A DNA stretch of 59,866 nucleotides from an uncultured Akkermansia sp. (GCA_900548895.1 URLZ01000012.1:1-59866), one strand, 5' to 3'; shown: positions 41,757 through 50,916, counted from the first letter of the stretch. Numbers and translations are program-made. The notes: generated by a model from the sequence alone, not told the origin.

Positions 41757-41852
41757 GGTGTTTTTTCAGTGGATGAAATGCGTTGTATCGGCGTCTGGGA
41801 GGGGGGCCGGCATGCGGGCTTCTCGCGAGGAGAGCTTTTGTTGCGTCTGAGT

Positions 41853-42272
41853 TCAGACCATCGGCGTGACGCCCTTTTTGAGGATGATGTTGCCGTACTG
41901 TGCGGTCTCGCTCGTCATGACGACGGCGTGAGCCTGAGCCGCCCGGCGGTAAAAGTCGCCGCGTGTGAGCCGCTCGATGGTGCCGTCGTACTGGAGGGCG
42001 TCGCGGTAGGACTGCTCGACCTCGGGGTTGAGGGTATCGCCGCGCACCGGGGCCATCATGTAAACAGGTTGGGCGTAGCTGTCGAGCTCGAAGAGCGGCT
42101 GGATGGCGCGCAGCAGATCGGCTGCACGGATGCCGTCGGCTCGCAGAACGAGAGGCCCGATGCTATGGCCGGGAAAGTGGGCATCGCCGAAGACGATCTC
42201 ATCCCCGTGCCCCATTTCGCAGAGCAGCTTCAGCAGGCTCGGCGAGATCAGCGGTGATATGCCTTTCAACAT
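41853..42272 (-). CDS. fucU: L-fucose mutarotase (FucU/RbsD family)
   Basis: 139 residues, almost colinear with E. coli FucU as I recall it: [53 protein letters not shown] and [13 protein letters not shown] at the end. It interconverts alpha- and beta-L-fucose, helping the cell use fucose released from mucin or other host glycans. ATG 42272 is chosen on homology and on a promoter nine bases upstream. No fucose isomerase or kinase gene is beside it. Confidence 0.93.
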   Translation of the reverse strand: MLKGISPLISPSLLKLLCEMGHGDEIVFGDAHFPGHSIGPLVLRADGIRAADLLRAIQPLFELDSYAQPVYMMAPVRGDTLNPEVEQSYRDALQYDGTIERLTRGDFYRRAAQAHAVVMTSETAQYGNIILKKGVTPMV

Positions 42273-42281
42273 AACGGAGGT

Positions 42282-42310
42282 ATGATGCCACAAGTCGCCG
42301 CAGAGGTCAA
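42282..42310 (-). promoter_or_regulatory. promoter of fucU, near-leaderless
   Basis: Minus strand TTGACC (42310-42305), 17-bp spacer, CATCAT (42287-42282). The ATG at 42272 follows nine bases later, a leader of two or three bases. Confidence 0.5.
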
Positions 42311-42318
42311 TCGCAAAT

Positions 42319-43389
42319 TCAGAGGCCTGAGCTTACCTCGGATTGTGAAGATTCAGAGGCCGGAGCTCCGAGGTGTGCAGATGGAGTTCTTGGGGAGCCA
42401 TCGGTATTATAGCCGTGCTCCGCCAGCCAGAAGGTCAGACTCTCTTCGGTCCAGAACTCGGGGTGAAGTAGCCGCAGGGCGAGCCTGTTCGTGTTTCGCC
42501 GCACGCCTTTGGGGCCGGAGTGGTAAGTCAGATCGGAGAAACAACGGGCATCGCCCGTCACGTTGAATTCCTCGTCTCTCAGTACCTGATACCCGAGGCG
42601 CACCATAGTGAGAGCCTCGAGCGCCGCCTGCACTTGGTAAGATTCGTGAGCGAAGATCGGGGCTCTCCATATCCACAGCTTGACGCCCTTATTCTGGCAG
42701 AGCTGCTGGAAGGCGGAGCTAAAGTGAACAAAAGGCTCCGAAACCTGAGGTGATCGGAAGGCTTGGTGCTCCGACGTCGGGCTCGGCGTCGACTGGGCCT
42801 GAGTGTATCTGATATCCATCAGGCCGGACGGCTGAATACAGGTTTGTTGATCGTAGCGGTAAATGCGATCGGGCATCATGATGCGCTTGGCGGCGTAGAG
42901 ATTCAGGTCGCCGGAGTTGCATTTGAACAGTGTCAGCAGCTCCCCCCAAGGCAAACCGATACCGGGAGTGGTGAAAGCCTGAATGCCACGGCGGTAGATG
43001 GCGGAGCGCGAGCCTATGTCAGTCTGCCCGACGAAAGCATCAGTCGTGATATGGGCAACGATGGTGTCACCGGGTCTCGCGTAGCGAAGAGCCGAGAGCA
43101 GATTATTTTGAATACCAAAGCCGGCATTCATAGCGGCGTTGACGGAGCGGATGCCGTACGAATCGAGCAGAATCTGCGGATCGATGGACGAGCGCGTTTC
43201 CGAGCCGCCGGCGAAAATGAAGAGGGGCTCACCATGGGCCTGTTCTCTCATGCTCTGCTCCCACTGATCACTGACTTCGGCAGCGTGAAGGAAGAAGCGA
43301 ATATCCGGATGCAGGTAGCGGTTGAACACCAAAGCTACGGTGCATCCCAGAAAGACAGCGGACAGAATGATGAGAAGGAGCTTTTTCAT
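42319..43389 (-). CDS. SGNH-like (DltD/AlgX-type) exported partner of the MBOAT acyltransferase
   Basis: 356 residues with an N-terminal membrane/signal segment ([21 protein letters not shown]). [18 protein letters not shown] (about 58-75) provides the SGNH-type nucleophile Ser, GYGIR/AMNAGF follows, and [20 protein letters not shown] (about 296-315) gives the D-x-x-H pair. Proteins of this type take an acyl group passed across the membrane by an MBOAT protein and place it on a polysaccharide. It lies three bases after the MBOAT gene. The C-terminal tail is low-complexity. The target polymer is unknown. Confidence 0.75.
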   Translation of the reverse strand: MKKLLLIILSAVFLGCTVALVFNRYLHPDIRFFLHAAEVSDQWEQSMREQAHGEPLFIFAGGSETRSSIDPQILLDSYGIRSVNAAMNAGFGIQNNLLSALRYARPGDTIVAHITTDAFVGQTDIGSRSAIYRRGIQAFTTPGIGLPWGELLTLFKCNSGDLNLYAAKRIMMPDRIYRYDQQTCIQPSGLMDIRYTQAQSTPSPTSEHQAFRSPQVSEPFVHFSSAFQQLCQNKGVKLWIWRAPIFAHESYQVQAALEALTMVRLGYQVLRDEEFNVTGDARCFSDLTYHSGPKGVRRNTNRLALRLLHPEFWTEESLTFWLAEHGYNTDGSPRTPSAHLGAPASESSQSEVSSGL

Positions 43390-43392
43390 GCC

Positions 43393-44808
43393 TCAGAAGG
43401 CGAAGTAGATGAAGGGACTGGCAACGCCCGGGGTGTAGATCGTCAGCATAAAGACCATCAGACCGACAATCCAAGGGTTGAGGAAGATGCGGTAGGGATC
43501 CTCATAGCGTCTCTGCGAGATCGCTTCGGCAATGATGATGAGGAGGCTGAGCAGCAGGGGTGGGAGAGCTCCGGCAATCAGGTAGGCAAATTCCTTTTCG
43601 GAGACAAGGGCTGCCAGATGATGGATTCCGTAGGCGTCTGAGCGGAACATCAGTTGCATTCTCGCAGCGATGACGGAGAAATCCTGCTCGTAGAAAAACA
43701 TCCAGATCACAACCGTGCAGAGAAAGGTGAGTAGCCACCCGGCCCAGCTCGGGAGCTGGTGGCCTCGCTTTCGAAAGATTCGGTGGATAATCATCGTGAT
43801 GCCGATGACGGCTCCCCAGACGATGAAGTTCCAGTTAGCGCCGTGCCAGAGCCCTGAGATCAGGAACACGATGAGGATGTTGAGAGCCCACCGCTTGGTG
43901 CGGCTTCCCCCCAGCGGAAAATAGATGTAGTCTCGAAACCAGAGAGTGAGAGACGTGTGCCACCGACGCCAGAATTCGGAGACGTTGGTGGATGTGTACG
44001 GGCTCAGGAAATTGAGCCTCAGCTTGATGCCCATGCACTTGCCCAAGCCGTATGCCGTGAGACCATAGCCGGCGAAGTCAAAATAAATGCGGAAGGTGAA
44101 ACTGAGATTGTTGAGCCAGAGCAGGTAGGCCGATTGCTGCTCGACGTCCCTTGCTCCGGGGAAGTTGGCGGCCAAGTTGTCGGCAACGCAGCCCTTGAAG
44201 AACAAACCGAGAATGACATAGCTGATGCCCTGCACCAGAGAGGTCTCATCCGGCCTGAGCTTCATCTCGCGGACTTGCGGCAGCAAGTCATCGCGTCGCT
44301 CGATCGGCCCGGCGACAATCTGCGGGAAGAAGCTGCAGAAGTTCATGTAATCAATGAAGCCGGGGACTGGGAGCCGGCGGATGAGGGTGTCGATACAGAA
44401 GCCGATGATCTGAAAGGTGTAGAAAGAAATGCCGATCGGGATGACGAGGTGGCGAAGCGTATCCCAGTCGCGGTCGGGCTCCAAGTTGCTGCAGATGAAG
44501 TAGCCGTACTTGTAGTAAAGCAGAGGCAACAGGAGAAGGGCGATGAGCAGCCCTAGAATGAGCCGCCGTCCCCTTTGGAGAGGTTCGGCCGCGCGGCAGA
44601 TGACGTAGGCGACAATGGCTACCAGGCAGAAGATGAGCAGGGTGAGTGTGCTCGCGATGCCCAGCAAGGTCAGGCTGGTGAGGAGAATGAAGTATCGGTT
44701 GTTGCGCCTCCTGCTTGCCTCATCTCGGCCGATGCATTTGTTGACCAGCGCCAGAAGCAAGAGAAAGGGAATGAGAGTGAGCCAAAAGTTGAGCGCCGAA
44801 AAGTCCAT
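43393..44808 (-). CDS. MBOAT-family O-acyltransferase (AlgI/DltB-like)
   Basis: 471 residues with about 11 membrane helices. The MBOAT core is SEFWRRWHTSLTLWFRDYIY then FPLGGSRTKRWALNI and FLISGLWHGANWNFIVWG, with the conserved catalytic His in GLWHGA. FPQIVAGPIERRDDLLPQ and YFDFAGYGLTAYGLGKCMGI are also typical. It moves acetyl or a similar group across the inner membrane for attachment to an envelope polymer by the SGNH partner next to it. ATG 44808 is set by the family start (MDFSALNFWLTLIPF) and by a strong promoter; the longer frame to 44934 crosses that promoter. Confidence 0.92.
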   Translation of the reverse strand: MDFSALNFWLTLIPFLLLLALVNKCIGRDEASRRRNNRYFILLTSLTLLGIASTLTLLIFCLVAIVAYVICRAAEPLQRGRRLILGLLIALLLLPLLYYKYGYFICSNLEPDRDWDTLRHLVIPIGISFYTFQIIGFCIDTLIRRLPVPGFIDYMNFCSFFPQIVAGPIERRDDLLPQVREMKLRPDETSLVQGISYVILGLFFKGCVADNLAANFPGARDVEQQSAYLLWLNNLSFTFRIYFDFAGYGLTAYGLGKCMGIKLRLNFLSPYTSTNVSEFWRRWHTSLTLWFRDYIYFPLGGSRTKRWALNILIVFLISGLWHGANWNFIVWGAVIGITMIIHRIFRKRGHQLPSWAGWLLTFLCTVVIWMFFYEQDFSVIAARMQLMFRSDAYGIHHLAALVSEKEFAYLIAGALPPLLLSLLIIIAEAISQRRYEDPYRIFLNPWIVGLMVFMLTIYTPGVASPFIYFAF

Positions 44809-44841
44809 GAGACCGAACAGGGAGGGAGAGCGAGCCAAGCC

Positions 44842-44870
44842 ATTGTAGTGAAAGCCACCGCATCCGTCAA
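44842..44870 (-). promoter_or_regulatory. promoter of the acyltransferase pair
   Basis: Minus strand TTGACG (44870-44865), 17-bp spacer, TACAAT (44847-44842). The start would be near 44835, about 27 nt before the ATG. Confidence 0.65.
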
Positions 44871-45106
44871 GGTTAATGTGTCCCCCGTTCATGTCGCGCA
44901 AGTCCTCCCGTGTGAGGGATTCAAGCACGCGCATGAAATCGTGAATCCCTGAGATATCTCAACCTGCGCCGACCCGCAAGGATTGAGGGCTGTCGGGCAA
45001 CGTGTTCTCTCCGAGAGATGCGCGGCGGATGGGGCTCTGCGTGAGCCGCAGATAGCCGGGCAAAATGTGCTGCGAGAAATATGCGCCCGAGGAGGAGTCC
45101 TCGAGA
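44871..45106. other. intergenic region between MBOAT promoter and rplS terminator
   Basis: No gene was found. It contains short AT-richer patches (for example GAGATATCTC near 44951-44960, a perfect 10-bp palindrome) and no RNA gene that I recognise. Confidence 0.45.
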
Positions 45107-45141
45107 CGAAAATCCCCCTCGCAGCAGAGGCCGCGAGGGGG
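45107..45141 (-). terminator. terminator after rplS
   Basis: Perfect 9-bp stem CCCCCTCGC (45114-45122) with GCGAGGGGG (45133-45141). Read on the minus strand it is followed by GATTTTCG. The plus strand also shows ACGAAAAAG after it. Confidence 0.7.
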
Positions 45142-45178
45142 ACGAAAAAGGGAAGAGCGCTCAGGCGCTGAGGAAGGC

Positions 45179-45523
45179 TCAGCGGGCGGACTTGACCGTG
45201 ACGGCCTCCTTGCCCACGCGGTCGCGCAGGTAGTGCAGCTTGGCGCGGCGCACCTTGCCGCGGTTCACCACCTCGATCTTCGCGATGCGGGGGGTGTGAA
45301 TGGGGAAGGAGCGCTCAACACCCTCGCCGTAGGCAATCTTGCGAACGGTGAAAGCCTCGTTGACGCCGGAGCCGCGGCGGGCAATGACGATGCCCTGGAA
45401 AATCTGCACACGTTCCTTGCCACCTTCGATCACGCGGCAGTGAACCTTGACGGTGTCGCCGACGTTGAAGGGCGTCACGTCGTCCTTCAGCTGTTCCTTT
45501 TCAATAGTGTCGAGAATGTTCAT
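45179..45523 (-). CDS. rplS: 50S ribosomal protein L19
   Basis: 114 residues, normal for L19. Typical parts: [20 protein letters not shown] then [36 protein letters not shown], and [19 protein letters not shown]. It sits at the 30S-50S interface. ATG 45523 fits the family and is preceded by AAGGAG, one of the few clear Shine-Dalgarno sequences in the window. It is transcribed alone from a good promoter, without the usual rpsP-rimM-trmD partners. Confidence 0.97.
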   Translation of the reverse strand: MNILDTIEKEQLKDDVTPFNVGDTVKVHCRVIEGGKERVQIFQGIVIARRGSGVNEAFTVRKIAYGEGVERSFPIHTPRIAKIEVVNRGKVRRAKLHYLRDRVGKEAVTVKSAR

Positions 45524-45560
45524 CTTGTCTCCTTCTTCTGATTGATGTAAATGAGTTGCT

Positions 45561-45574
45561 GAGCCTTTCGGCTC
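45561..45574 (-). promoter_or_regulatory. 5'-leader hairpin of rplS
   Basis: On the minus strand GAGCC-GAAA-GGCTC, a 5-bp stem closed by a GNRA tetraloop, within about 10 nt of the predicted transcript start. It could stabilise the message or serve in regulation. Confidence 0.4.
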
Positions 45575-45587
45575 GGGTGGGTGCGAC

Positions 45588-45616
45588 AGTTTACCCGATT
45601 TCAAGCCTCTTGGCAA
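45588..45616 (-). promoter_or_regulatory. promoter of rplS
   Basis: Minus strand TTGCCA (45616-45611), 17-bp spacer, TAAACT (45593-45588). It gives a leader of about 58 nt, long by the standard of this window. Confidence 0.6.
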
Positions 45617-45648
45617 CCCAAATTTGCATGCTGACCGTGTTTTTTTGT

Positions 45649-46185
45649 TTAATTTGATGTCTCAGAGCCGTCGGCGGACGTACAGAGGCGGGACAGCAGG
45701 CGCTTTTCTGCCTCGGTGTAGGGTGCGGCCCTCCCCTCCTTGTCGCGCCGCGCGGAGATGCAGCGCAGCTCGGCGCAGGGGCCCTCCGGCCCCTCGACGA
45801 GGAAGTGCCAGTGAAGCGAGCTCTTGCCGATGCGGGTGAGGGAGGTCCGCACGATCACCTCATCGCCGAAGTGCAGGGGGCGGCGGTATTCGGCTGAGGC
45901 AGCTGCACGGGGGTATTGCATGCCCTCGCGCGGGCCGGGCAGCCCGAGGTGGCGCAGACATTCCGTCTCCGCCTCTTCCGCGAAGAGAAAGTAGCGGGCG
46001 AAGTGCACGATGCCTGCGGCGTCCGTGTGATGAAAGGCGACGCGGCAGCGGTAGAGGAAGGAGCTGTGCGCCTGGGCGGATGCAGCGGGAGCTGCTGCGG
46101 GGGCCGCAGCGGGAGTCGTTGCGGGGGCCAATGCGCGCGTTGTTGCCGGAGCTTGAAGGGGAGTCTCGGAGGATGAAGAAGTCAT
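45649..46185 (-). CDS. hotdog-fold acyl-CoA thioesterase (YbgC/4-HBT type)
   Basis: 178 residues. The catalytic loop [20 protein letters not shown] (about 55-74) contains the Asp of 4-hydroxybenzoyl-CoA-type thioesterases, and [19 protein letters not shown] follows. The first 40 or so residues are an Ala/Pro/Thr-rich extension not found in ordinary YbgC. ATG 46185 is the nearest good start; frames further upstream are low-complexity. The substrate could be a short acyl-CoA, acyl-ACP or dihydroxynaphthoyl-CoA. It follows the membrane protein gene by 124 bp on the same strand. Confidence 0.82.
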   Translation of the reverse strand: MTSSSSETPLQAPATTRALAPATTPAAAPAAAPAASAQAHSSFLYRCRVAFHHTDAAGIVHFARYFLFAEEAETECLRHLGLPGPREGMQYPRAAASAEYRRPLHFGDEVIVRTSLTRIGKSSLHWHFLVEGPEGPCAELRCISARRDKEGRAAPYTEAEKRLLSRLCTSADGSETSN

Positions 46186-46309
46186 GGCAGGCGGGGAGAA
46201 GGGAGTGGGAGGGGGCGCCCCTGCATCGTGGTTGCACGAAGGGCGGGGCGAGTGAACGAATCGACGGGGCGGCGGAGGTGGAGAAATGCGGGGCCCTGAG
46301 GCAGGGGCA

Positions 46310-47422
46310 CTATTTGATGATGTAGCGCGTGCGAGCTCTCTTGCGCTCGGCATCGGCAGCCGCATCCCAGCCGGCGTCGCGCACCTCGGCGATGTTGATG
46401 GCCGTGCCGTCTTCATTGAGCAGTAGGTAGAGCACGGCGATGCGGCGCCCGTCCGTGAGCGTCAGAAAGCGCGTGCGGTTGCTGGCCTGGGCGTCCATGG
46501 AGGCCAGCGCCAGCGGGCGCGAGTCGAGCACCTGGCTGCGGTAGGGCTCGGGCAGGGTGTCCAGATGGAGGCGCTGCCGCGCCTGCTCGGGGGAGAGTCC
46601 GTCGATGAGCCCGAGATTCTGCACCTGCTTCATGACGCGGTAGCCAGCGTGAACGGCGGCGGTGGTGGCAACGAGGCGTCCGTCGGCCAGGGAGCGCGTG
46701 TCGCGCATCAGCTCGAGGTCGCGCTCAAAGGCGCTCGCCGCATCGGGCTGCGGGTAGCAGAAAAACCAGAGAAGAGCCGGGATGGCCAGCAGCCCGAGCA
46801 CCGCGTAGCGCAGAGCCCGGCGCCGCGCCACCGCGCGCACGAAGCAGCGGAAGCGCTCGACGAGCGCCATGTCCGGGTCGCCGAAGAGGAAGCGCGGGCG
46901 AACGATGACGGGGTTGGCGATGATCTCCTGCACCGTGCGTCCCTTTTCAGGCGCCAGCTCGCTCATATCAGCCGTGTTCAGCTCGTTCTCCGGCTCCGGA
47001 GGCGGCGGGCTGAAGTAGTGCAGCAGCGCACAGAGCGGCAGGCTGATGAGGGTGATGAGCAGCAGGAGCGCCAGCCCCTTGGGCAGCATGCCGGATTGAT
47101 AGCTGAAGGTCGGCTCGATGAGCTCGGGGCGCAGGCTGCGCAGCACGGGCCAGCTCAGGAAGCCGACGAGGAGCACGGTAAATAGCGCTGACAGGAGGCG
47201 CTTGCTGAATCCGCTGCCGGCGCTCGCGATGAGCAGCAGCAGAAGGGGGGGGATGTAGAGGTAGTCGCGCAGCAGGGCTGCGGGGGAAAACTCTCCGGCG
47301 GGCGCGGCATCGGGGGGCAGCGGCGGGAGAATCGCGTCCGGGTAGCTGAGGGTGATGAGCAGCAGCGCTGCGCAGGCGGTGGCGAGCAGGTAGCGCAGCA
47401 GCCGGATCAGGAGAGCGAGCAT
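46310..47422 (-). CDS. membrane protein of unknown function
   Basis: 370 residues. Three or four N-terminal membrane segments (LLRYLLATACAALLLITL, LYIPPLLLLLIASAGS, LLSALFTVLLVGFLSWPV, LALLLLITLISLPLCALL) come before a hydrophilic linker. One more helix (AVLGLLAIPALLWFFCY, about 225-241) is followed by a C-terminal soluble domain of about 120 residues ending in basic KRARTRYIIK. No family recognised. The start is strongly supported by a promoter whose -10 ends six bases before the ATG. Confidence 0.65.
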   Translation of the reverse strand: MLALLIRLLRYLLATACAALLLITLSYPDAILPPLPPDAAPAGEFSPAALLRDYLYIPPLLLLLIASAGSGFSKRLLSALFTVLLVGFLSWPVLRSLRPELIEPTFSYQSGMLPKGLALLLLITLISLPLCALLHYFSPPPPEPENELNTADMSELAPEKGRTVQEIIANPVIVRPRFLFGDPDMALVERFRCFVRAVARRRALRYAVLGLLAIPALLWFFCYPQPDAASAFERDLELMRDTRSLADGRLVATTAAVHAGYRVMKQVQNLGLIDGLSPEQARQRLHLDTLPEPYRSQVLDSRPLALASMDAQASNRTRFLTLTDGRRIAVLYLLLNEDGTAINIAEVRDAGWDAAADAERKRARTRYIIK

Positions 47423-47428
47423 GGCCCT

Positions 47429-47457
47429 ATTGTAAGGGGGTGACGCTGCGGCGTCAA
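47429..47457 (-). promoter_or_regulatory. promoter of the membrane-protein gene, leaderless geometry
   Basis: Minus strand TTGACG (47457-47452), 17-bp spacer, TACAAT (47434-47429), then six bases to the ATG at 47422. Ten of twelve consensus bases match, making this the clearest leaderless case in the window. Confidence 0.75.
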
Positions 47458-47853
47458 GCGGACTGTGTGAGCGCCCGCAACATTTTGCTCGGCAAAGCGG
47501 CTCCCCGCTGAGGGCCGGGCGCCCTCGCCGAGGAGCTCTCGACTCGAGCGGCGGGCTTTCGGAGCTCTGTTCCCTTCTGCGCTATGGCGTTGCGTATACG
47601 TTCGCGCCCCCGATGCTGGCGAGACTTCGCGTCCCTCAGCCCTCGTTTGCAATCATCCCGTGTTGCCCGAAGCTGACGGACGGACTCGGAAGCGAGCGGC
47701 GCGGGGCATCCGCCCGCTTCCGGGCAGGGGCGGATGCCCGAGGAGGCTCCTGAGGAGCCTGAGACGATCCGGACTCCGGAGAATCCCCGAGCGCCGCGGT
47801 GGCTTCTGCGTATCTCAGAGGGGACGGGGGCTCTCAGAGGGTCGTAGGGTATC
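47458..47853. other. intergenic region with strong paired structures
   Basis: No gene was found. It holds two adjacent perfect hairpins: GGGCATCCGCC (47704-47714) with GGCGGATGCCC (47729-47739), which encloses a smaller GCCCG/CGGGC, and AGGCTCC-TGA-GGAGCCT (47744-47760). TCTCAGAG is repeated at 47813, 47832 and 47853, the last copy running into the end of the dehydrogenase-like gene. The hairpins lie beyond the 3' end of that minus-strand gene and may end its transcript. Confidence 0.5.
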
Positions 47854-48918
47854 TCAGAGCACTTCAGAGCTGACGAGCTCGAGGTCGTCGCGGATGATGC
47901 CCTTGGTGCGGACGGCGTTGAGGATGTGCTCCTCGACGTCCGGGGGAGGGGTGAGGCCGCGGTGGGGCAGATCCTGCGAGAGCAGCTCGAGGGCGCAGGC
48001 GTTGTGCAGCGCCATGGTGGCGTCGATGAAGCGCATGCTCGTCGGGTCGCTGAGCATGAAGTTGAGCGGGTGTTTGTTGTTGAGCACGCGGCTGTCCGGG
48101 ATGGAGGAGCCGTATTCGTCCTCAACACCCATGTTTGCCAGCAGCACGGGAGACTCGATGACGGCCGGCACGTTGAGCTTGTGGCGCAGGGCGCTGATCT
48201 TGCCCGTGGCCGTGACGACGCACCAAGAGTGCAGGATGGCGTCGTTGAAGGCCTCGCTGTCGCTCACGGAGACGAAGTTGACGTCGCCCGGCAGCTCGCC
48301 GGATTTGTCGACCTCATCGGCAATGGTGACTTTCATGCCCTTTTTGCGCGCGTAGTAGGTGATGCCGTGGCCGACCTTGCCGTAGCCGACGACGAGCAGG
48401 CGCCGCCCTGCCACGTCGCTGTGCCCGAGCTGGTTGAGCGCGCGGAAGAAGCTTTCGCCTGTGCCGAGCACCGCCTCGATGCGCTTGATGCGGCTGGCGT
48501 CCACGAGGTAGACGGGGCTGTGGACGCGCTCGTAGCGCGGCACGCCGGAGCGCGTCAGCTCGCAGAAGCCGAGCGTGGGGTGCAGTTGGGCGTTCTGCCC
48601 CGAACAGTCCAAGATAATATCAAAGTTGTCATCACCGCGCTTGGCGCAGGAGACGCCGAAGTCGCCCAAGCGCTTGAGCACGTCGCGATCATAGGGCAGG
48701 GTGTAGCGCCACGGAACGCAGACCTCGGCTCCGGCGGACAGCAGGGCCATGAACTTGCCCAAGGTGTTGCAGTAAAGCGGCGTGGCATCGAGGAGGCGCA
48801 GGCCTTCCAGCGGGCGGGTTTCGGCCCACTCCTCGGCCTGCTGGAGCAGCGCCGGCCACTCCTCTGCCCGGTAGCGGGCCATGAGCGTGTCTTTGATTTT
48901 TTGTACAAACGAGTTCAT
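47854..48918 (-). CDS. S-adenosylhomocysteine hydrolase-like NAD-binding protein
   Basis: 354 residues. The central Rossmann part is RRLLVVGYGKVGHGITYYAR (about 160-179), then a strand MKVTIADEVDK, SWCVVTATGKIS, the LLANMGVEDEYG segment, and LSDPTSMRFIDATMALHNAC near the end. The order follows the NAD domain and C-terminus of adenosylhomocysteinase. The protein is shorter than real SahH (about 430-480), and the usual GHF-D-x-E loop is replaced by ANMGVEDEYG. It may be a dehydrogenase of related fold rather than a true SahH. ATG 48918 is set by a promoter nine bases upstream. Confidence 0.65.
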   Translation of the reverse strand: MNSFVQKIKDTLMARYRAEEWPALLQQAEEWAETRPLEGLRLLDATPLYCNTLGKFMALLSAGAEVCVPWRYTLPYDRDVLKRLGDFGVSCAKRGDDNFDIILDCSGQNAQLHPTLGFCELTRSGVPRYERVHSPVYLVDASRIKRIEAVLGTGESFFRALNQLGHSDVAGRRLLVVGYGKVGHGITYYARKKGMKVTIADEVDKSGELPGDVNFVSVSDSEAFNDAILHSWCVVTATGKISALRHKLNVPAVIESPVLLANMGVEDEYGSSIPDSRVLNNKHPLNFMLSDPTSMRFIDATMALHNACALELLSQDLPHRGLTPPPDVEEHILNAVRTKGIIRDDLELVSSEVL

Positions 48919-48927
48919 CTGGCTCCC

Positions 48928-48955
48928 AGTATAGCGCGCGGAGGGCAAAAATCAA
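48928..48955 (-). promoter_or_regulatory. promoter of the SahH-like gene, near-leaderless
   Basis: Minus strand TTGATT (48955-48950), 16-bp spacer, TATACT (48933-48928), then nine bases to the ATG. Confidence 0.55.
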
Positions 48956-49065
48956 GAGAGAAGCTGCGCGTCCGCACGAGATTGCGCGGCAGTGCCGCGC
49001 AAAAAAAGGCCGCGCAGCCGAGGCGGCTGCGCGGCGCGGAAAGTCGGGAGCTTGCCCGAGCACCG

Positions 49066-50877
49066 TCAGGGCAGGCGATCCTGCGGGCCGGGGCCCCAGC
49101 TGGGGCGCACGGTGGGCTTCTTCGGGCCGTCGCCGGGCAGGTTCGCGGGAACGCGGTACTGCTGGCGGGCAGCTTCATATTTGGCCTTCAGGTCGGCAAA
49201 GACGTCCTTGTACTCGGGGTCGAAGGCGACGTTTCGCGTCTGGTGCGGGTCCTTCTCGTTGTCGAAGAGCATCCACTCGTTGCTCGGAATGCGCTTGCCG
49301 CTCTTGCGCTCCTCGGCCGTCGGGGTCCAGATGCGCGCGAAGGTGTAGCGCTTCGTGCGGATGCCGTCGTGGCGGGCGGCGTTGTGCTCGCCGGGCTGCT
49401 CGTAGAAGGCGTAGTAGAGCGTGCGGTCGCGGAACTGCGGGGCGTCGCCCGTCTTGAAGAGCGGGGTCAGCGAGATGCCGTCAAAGGTGCGGGTGTTTTC
49501 AGGCGTGTCGGCACCGGCGAGCTCGACGATGGTCGGGGCGTAGTCGATGTTCTGCACCATGGCCTCGGAGCGGGCCCCGGCCTTGATGTGCCCCTTCCAG
49601 CGCATGATGAGCGGCATGCGGAAGGACTCCTCGAAGATCCAGCGCTTGTCGTAGAGACCGTGCTCGCCCAGATAGAAGCTCTGGTCGCCGACGTAGATGA
49701 CAAGGGTGTTCTCGGAGAGCCCCTCCTGATCGAGGTAGTCGAGCAGCAGGCCGACGGATTCATCGAGCGCCATGACGGTGCCCAGGTAGTCCTCCATGTA
49801 CCAGCGCCAGCGCTGCTCGGTCATCTCCTTGATGGTCGGGTACTTGCCGGCGCGGAAATTGCGGACGAACTCGCGCGTGCGGTCGGCGTAGAAGTTGTAG
49901 TAGACGTCGTTGATGCCCGGCTCGGCGGCGTTGCGCGGGTTGAAGCTCAGGTTCGTGATGGGAGCGAACTTCGGCTCGTGCTTCTTCCAGTCAAAGTTTG
50001 CGGGAATCTCATCCTTGAAGCGCCCGTTCTTCACCATGTTGCGAAGCTGCGGCTTGGGGACGATCTCCTTCATGACGTCAAAGGGAATGAGCTCCTGAAC
50101 GAGGTGGTTGTCATTCCAGTTGCAGAGGTCGCGCGAGACGGTCTGTCGGCTGTTGAGCAGGAACTCGGGGCGGTTGGCCCAGTCCTCATGCAGGTCGGCC
50201 GGCGGCGTCAGCTTCGCGACGTACTGACGAATCTTGCTCATGTGGCGGGGAGCCATCAGCCAGTTGCGGTGCGGCGCCTTGTGGCCGAGCATGAGGCAGA
50301 AGGGGCGGCTCTTGTCGCGGTTGTGGATCCAAGAGATAGCCTTGGTTGTCAGCACGTCGGAGACGTAGCCGGGCTCGCGGTGGCTGACGGTTTTTCCCTG
50401 AGCGTTGGGTGCGAGGAAGGTGGGGTTCCAGTACTGCCCCTGGTGCAGGAAGATCTGCCAGTTGTCGAAGCCCGTGGGCTGGGATTGCAGGTGCCACTTG
50501 CCGATGATGCCGGTCTGGTAGCCGGCCTTCTGCAGCATCTTCGGGTAGGTGGGCTGGGCTCCGTCGAAGTCGGGCCCGCCGTCATTGAAGAGGAAGCCGT
50601 TGTTGTGGGAGTGCCGCCCGGTGAGCATACAGGCGCGCGAGGGGCCGCAGAGCGAATTGGCGCAGTAGGCGCGGTCAAAGACCATGCCTTCGCGGGCCAT
50701 GCGGCGGAAGCCCGGCAGGGGGACCGGGGAGTCTTTGTCACAGGTTCCCAGAGCGGCCGCAGCGTGGTCGTCTGAGATGATGAACAATACGTTGGGACGC
50801 TGATCCGCGGCCTTGACCATGGGCACCACGGCCAAGATGGCGCCGGCCAGCACGGATATCATGTGGGCGAACTTCAT
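49066..50877 (-). CDS. secreted type I sulfatase
   Basis: 603 residues with a signal peptide (KFAHMISVLAGAILAVVPMVKA-AD). The metal-binding NVLFIISDDHAAAALG comes first. The formylglycine motif C-x-P-S-R is in NSLCGPSRACMLTGR (Cys 77), then GIIGKWHLQ, LMLGHKAPHRNW and VIYVGDQSFYLGEHGLYDKR with the second Asp of the metal site. A maturase (anaerobic or FGE) must activate it. Sulfatases of this kind remove sulfate from mucin or other sulfated glycans. No sugar hydrolase is adjacent, so the exact substrate stays open. A promoter nine bases upstream fixes the start. Confidence 0.92.
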   Translation of the reverse strand: MKFAHMISVLAGAILAVVPMVKAADQRPNVLFIISDDHAAAALGTCDKDSPVPLPGFRRMAREGMVFDRAYCANSLCGPSRACMLTGRHSHNNGFLFNDGGPDFDGAQPTYPKMLQKAGYQTGIIGKWHLQSQPTGFDNWQIFLHQGQYWNPTFLAPNAQGKTVSHREPGYVSDVLTTKAISWIHNRDKSRPFCLMLGHKAPHRNWLMAPRHMSKIRQYVAKLTPPADLHEDWANRPEFLLNSRQTVSRDLCNWNDNHLVQELIPFDVMKEIVPKPQLRNMVKNGRFKDEIPANFDWKKHEPKFAPITNLSFNPRNAAEPGINDVYYNFYADRTREFVRNFRAGKYPTIKEMTEQRWRWYMEDYLGTVMALDESVGLLLDYLDQEGLSENTLVIYVGDQSFYLGEHGLYDKRWIFEESFRMPLIMRWKGHIKAGARSEAMVQNIDYAPTIVELAGADTPENTRTFDGISLTPLFKTGDAPQFRDRTLYYAFYEQPGEHNAARHDGIRTKRYTFARIWTPTAEERKSGKRIPSNEWMLFDNEKDPHQTRNVAFDPEYKDVFADLKAKYEAARQQYRVPANLPGDGPKKPTVRPSWGPGPQDRLP

Positions 50878-50886
50878 AGCGGCACC

Positions 50887-50916
50887 ATACTAGCAGACTG
50901 AGCTTCCCCTTGTCAA
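50887..50916 (-). promoter_or_regulatory. promoter of the sulfatase gene, near-leaderless
   Basis: Minus strand TTGACA (50916-50911), 18-bp spacer, TAGTAT (50892-50887), nine bases to the ATG at 50877. Confidence 0.6.

Noticed and set aside
42319..44808. Naming the acyltransferase pair as alginate or teichoic-acid genes
   Set aside because: The MBOAT and SGNH-like proteins are family-level matches only. No alginate or teichoic-acid synthesis gene is in the window, so the target polymer is left open.
47926..50775. 949-residue plus-strand frame
   Set aside because: Runs through the SahH-like and sulfatase genes on the opposite strand and across their promoters. Composition is Val/Gly/Ala-rich with no domain.
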